Source: Bacteroidota bacterium (GTDB lineage: Bacteria; Bacteroidota; Bacteroidia; UKL13-3). Taken from it: 64,000 nt of DNA. This document shows positions 62,496 to 64,000 of the stretch, in pieces. The first letter of the stretch is position 1. Each line of letters begins with the position of its first letter. A program made the translations under genes and the position numbers. The notes beneath the pieces are model-generated. The model had not been told where the DNA came from, made no database searches, and worked only from the letters and a program-made list of their open reading frames with translations. The stretch is taken from NCBI GenBank assembly GCA_027491085.1, contig JAIXWW010000009.1, positions 62,001-126,000 on the forward strand, given 5' to 3'.

Positions 62496-63920
62496 TTGGA
62501 AAATTATATTTCTTACTCACAAATTATCGAGGCTTTAAATAGTAAAAAAACTACCGTTACTGCTTTAGTTGACCAATATTTAAAAAATATTGACCATAAA
62601 AAACATTTGAATGCTTTTTTAGAAGTTTGGGCCGAGGAGGCCAAAGCAGCTGCCCAACAAATTGATAAAAAAATAGCAGACGGTACTGCAGGAAAATTAG
62701 CTGGAATGGTAATTGGCATTAAAGATAATATTTGTTATAAAAACCATAAAGTTTCTGCTTCCTCAAAAATCATTGAAAACTTTACTTCGCTTTATTCAGC
62801 TACTGCTGTAGAACGTTTATTGGCAGAAGATGTCATAATAATCGGCAGATTAAACTGCGATGAGTTTGCAATGGGTGCATCAAACGAAAATTCAGCTTAT
62901 GGAGCAGTTTTAAATGATTCTGACAATACCAAAGTTTCAGGTGGAAGTTCAGGAGGATCTGCAGTAGCAGTGCAGGCTCACCTTTGCCATGCTGCACTTG
63001 GAAGTGACACAGGTGGTTCTGTTCGTCAACCAGCTTCTTTTACAGGAACATTTGGCTACAAACCAACCTATGGAACTATTTCGAGGTGGGGTCTCATTGC
63101 TTATGCTAGCAGTTTTGATATCATTGGTCCAGTAACGCAATCAGTTGAAGATGCACAACTTTTGGTTTCAATAATGGCTGGAGCTGATGAGTATGATGCA
63201 ACAGCTCTTCAAGAATCTAAAAAAGATTTTAACTTTGATTTAGGCAACAAAAAATACAAAATTGCATATATCCAAGATGCTTTAGATTTGGCTGGAATTC
63301 AACCAGAGGTAAAACAAGCAACATTAGATCTAATTGAAAAATTAAGAGACGAAGGACATACAGTTGAAGTTATAAGTTTACCTGAACTAAGTTATGTAAT
63401 TCCAGTTTATTATACTTTAACCACAGCTGAAGCTAGTAGTAATTTATCTCGTTATGCTGGCATGCATTATGGCTTACGAAGCAAAAATGCTGTTGATTTA
63501 GAAACTACTATTCGCAAATCAAGAACTGAAGGTTTTGGAGCAGAGGTAAAACGCAGAATTATGTTGGGTACATTTGTGTTAAGTTCAGGCTATTATGATG
63601 CATATTACACGAAAGCCCAAAAAGTTAGAAGAATAATTGCAAATAGGACAGCAGAAATATTTAAAGATTTTGACTTTATACTTTCGCCTACCGCTCCAAC
63701 TACTGCATTCAAAATTGGTGAAAAAAGTAACGACCCCATTCAAATGTATTTAGCAGATATATTTACTGTTCACGCCAATATTGTGGGCATCCCTGCGGTT
63801 TCATTTCCTTATGGAAAAGATAATCAAAATATGCCAATTGGCCTTCAATTGATGGCTAATCACAACGAGGATGCTAAACTTTTATCAATGGTCAAATTTA
63901 TAAGACCAAATATACTTTAA
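62496..63920 (+). CDS. gatA: Asp-tRNA(Asn)/Glu-tRNA(Gln) amidotransferase subunit A
   Basis: This amidase-signature enzyme has 474 residues. The catalytic Lys is K76 in GIKDNICYK. The cis-Ser lies in SGGSSGGSAVAV (about S151), and the nucleophile is S175 in GSDTGGSVRQPAS. GatA releases ammonia from glutamine for the GatB-catalysed conversion of misacylated Glu-tRNA(Gln) or Asp-tRNA(Asn). The start is a TTG codon (MENYISYSQIIEAL), and no nearby in-frame ATG exists. gatB and gatC are not in the window. A strong terminator follows. Confidence 0.95.
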   Translation: MENYISYSQIIEALNSKKTTVTALVDQYLKNIDHKKHLNAFLEVWAEEAKAAAQQIDKKIADGTAGKLAGMVIGIKDNICYKNHKVSASSKIIENFTSLYSATAVERLLAEDVIIIGRLNCDEFAMGASNENSAYGAVLNDSDNTKVSGGSSGGSAVAVQAHLCHAALGSDTGGSVRQPASFTGTFGYKPTYGTISRWGLIAYASSFDIIGPVTQSVEDAQLLVSIMAGADEYDATALQESKKDFNFDLGNKKYKIAYIQDALDLAGIQPEVKQATLDLIEKLRDEGHTVEVISLPELSYVIPVYYTLTTAEASSNLSRYAGMHYGLRSKNAVDLETTIRKSRTEGFGAEVKRRIMLGTFVLSSGYYDAYYTKAQKVRRIIANRTAEIFKDFDFILSPTAPTTAFKIGEKSNDPIQMYLADIFTVHANIVGIPAVSFPYGKDNQNMPIGLQLMANHNEDAKLLSMVKFIRPNIL

Positions 63921-63964
63921 GGTGTTCACATCTTTATTACTTATTCTCATTTCATTTAAATTTT

Positions 63965-64000
63965 AGGCTACACTTGCATTCAATCAAGTGTAGCCTATTT
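63965..64000 (+). terminator. terminator after gatA
   Basis: AGGCTACACTTG and CAAGTGTAGCCT form a perfect 12-bp stem with an 8-base loop, followed by ATTT at the window edge. Confidence 0.88.

Overview
The window comes from a low-GC member of the Bacteroidota. The evidence is SprA (the giant type IX secretion translocon protein), several surface proteins with C-terminal T9SS sorting domains, a fused CcoN-CcoO cbb3 oxidase subunit, bacterial GGGP synthase, and TAnnTTTG-type promoters without Shine-Dalgarno leaders. I see no rRNA, tRNA, CRISPR array or prophage. Genus and species cannot be fixed from the sequence; an environmental, aerobic to microaerobic, glucan-degrading bacterium is the best fit.

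Layout. 1-2.5 kb: a LuxE-like acyl-activating protein and the E2 subunit of a 2-oxoacid dehydrogenase. 2.5-16 kb: a small anchored protein, a secreted M1 aminopeptidase, a MarR-YceI pair with a striking 30-bp operator-like palindrome, sprA and ruvA, a MORN-repeat protein and an LpxH-like phosphoesterase. 15.7-17 kb: a REP-associated tyrosine transposase element with two nested hairpins on each side, inserted between a truncated and an intact copy of a vanZ-like gene. 17.1-23.1 kb: the cbb3 cytochrome oxidase operon (ccoNO, ccoQ, ccoP, ccoG, ccoH/fixH and a SafE-like membrane protein; ccoQ is only 51 codons). 23.1-28.8 kb: gene-poor DNA with a three-copy dispersed repeat, a lipoprotein and a large RCC1-propeller T9SS protein.

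29.3-48 kb is the most interesting part. A tight seven-gene operon encodes two unrecognised outer-membrane barrels, two surface lipoproteins, a GH3 beta-glucosidase, a GH16 laminarinase-type endoglucanase and a clan GH-A hydrolase. Opposite it lies a one-component beta-propeller/Y_Y_Y/LuxR-type regulator. It looks like a beta-1,3-glucan utilisation locus, but SusC and SusD are absent. A separate 992-residue T9SS protein built of three glucan-binding-like and three CBM20/48-like repeats shares an exact 14-bp promoter-proximal motif with the operon, so the two probably form one regulon. Between them sits a DUF3037-HipA-like kinase pair.

48.3-52.6 kb carries GGGP synthase, UDP-glucose dehydrogenase, UDP-xylose synthase and a MOSC protein. 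52.7-62 kb is a dissolved-inorganic-carbon cluster: a small His-containing secreted protein, DabA, DabB, a SulP transporter and two outer-membrane porins. One porin is split by a single in-frame TAA. The window ends with tatA and gatA.
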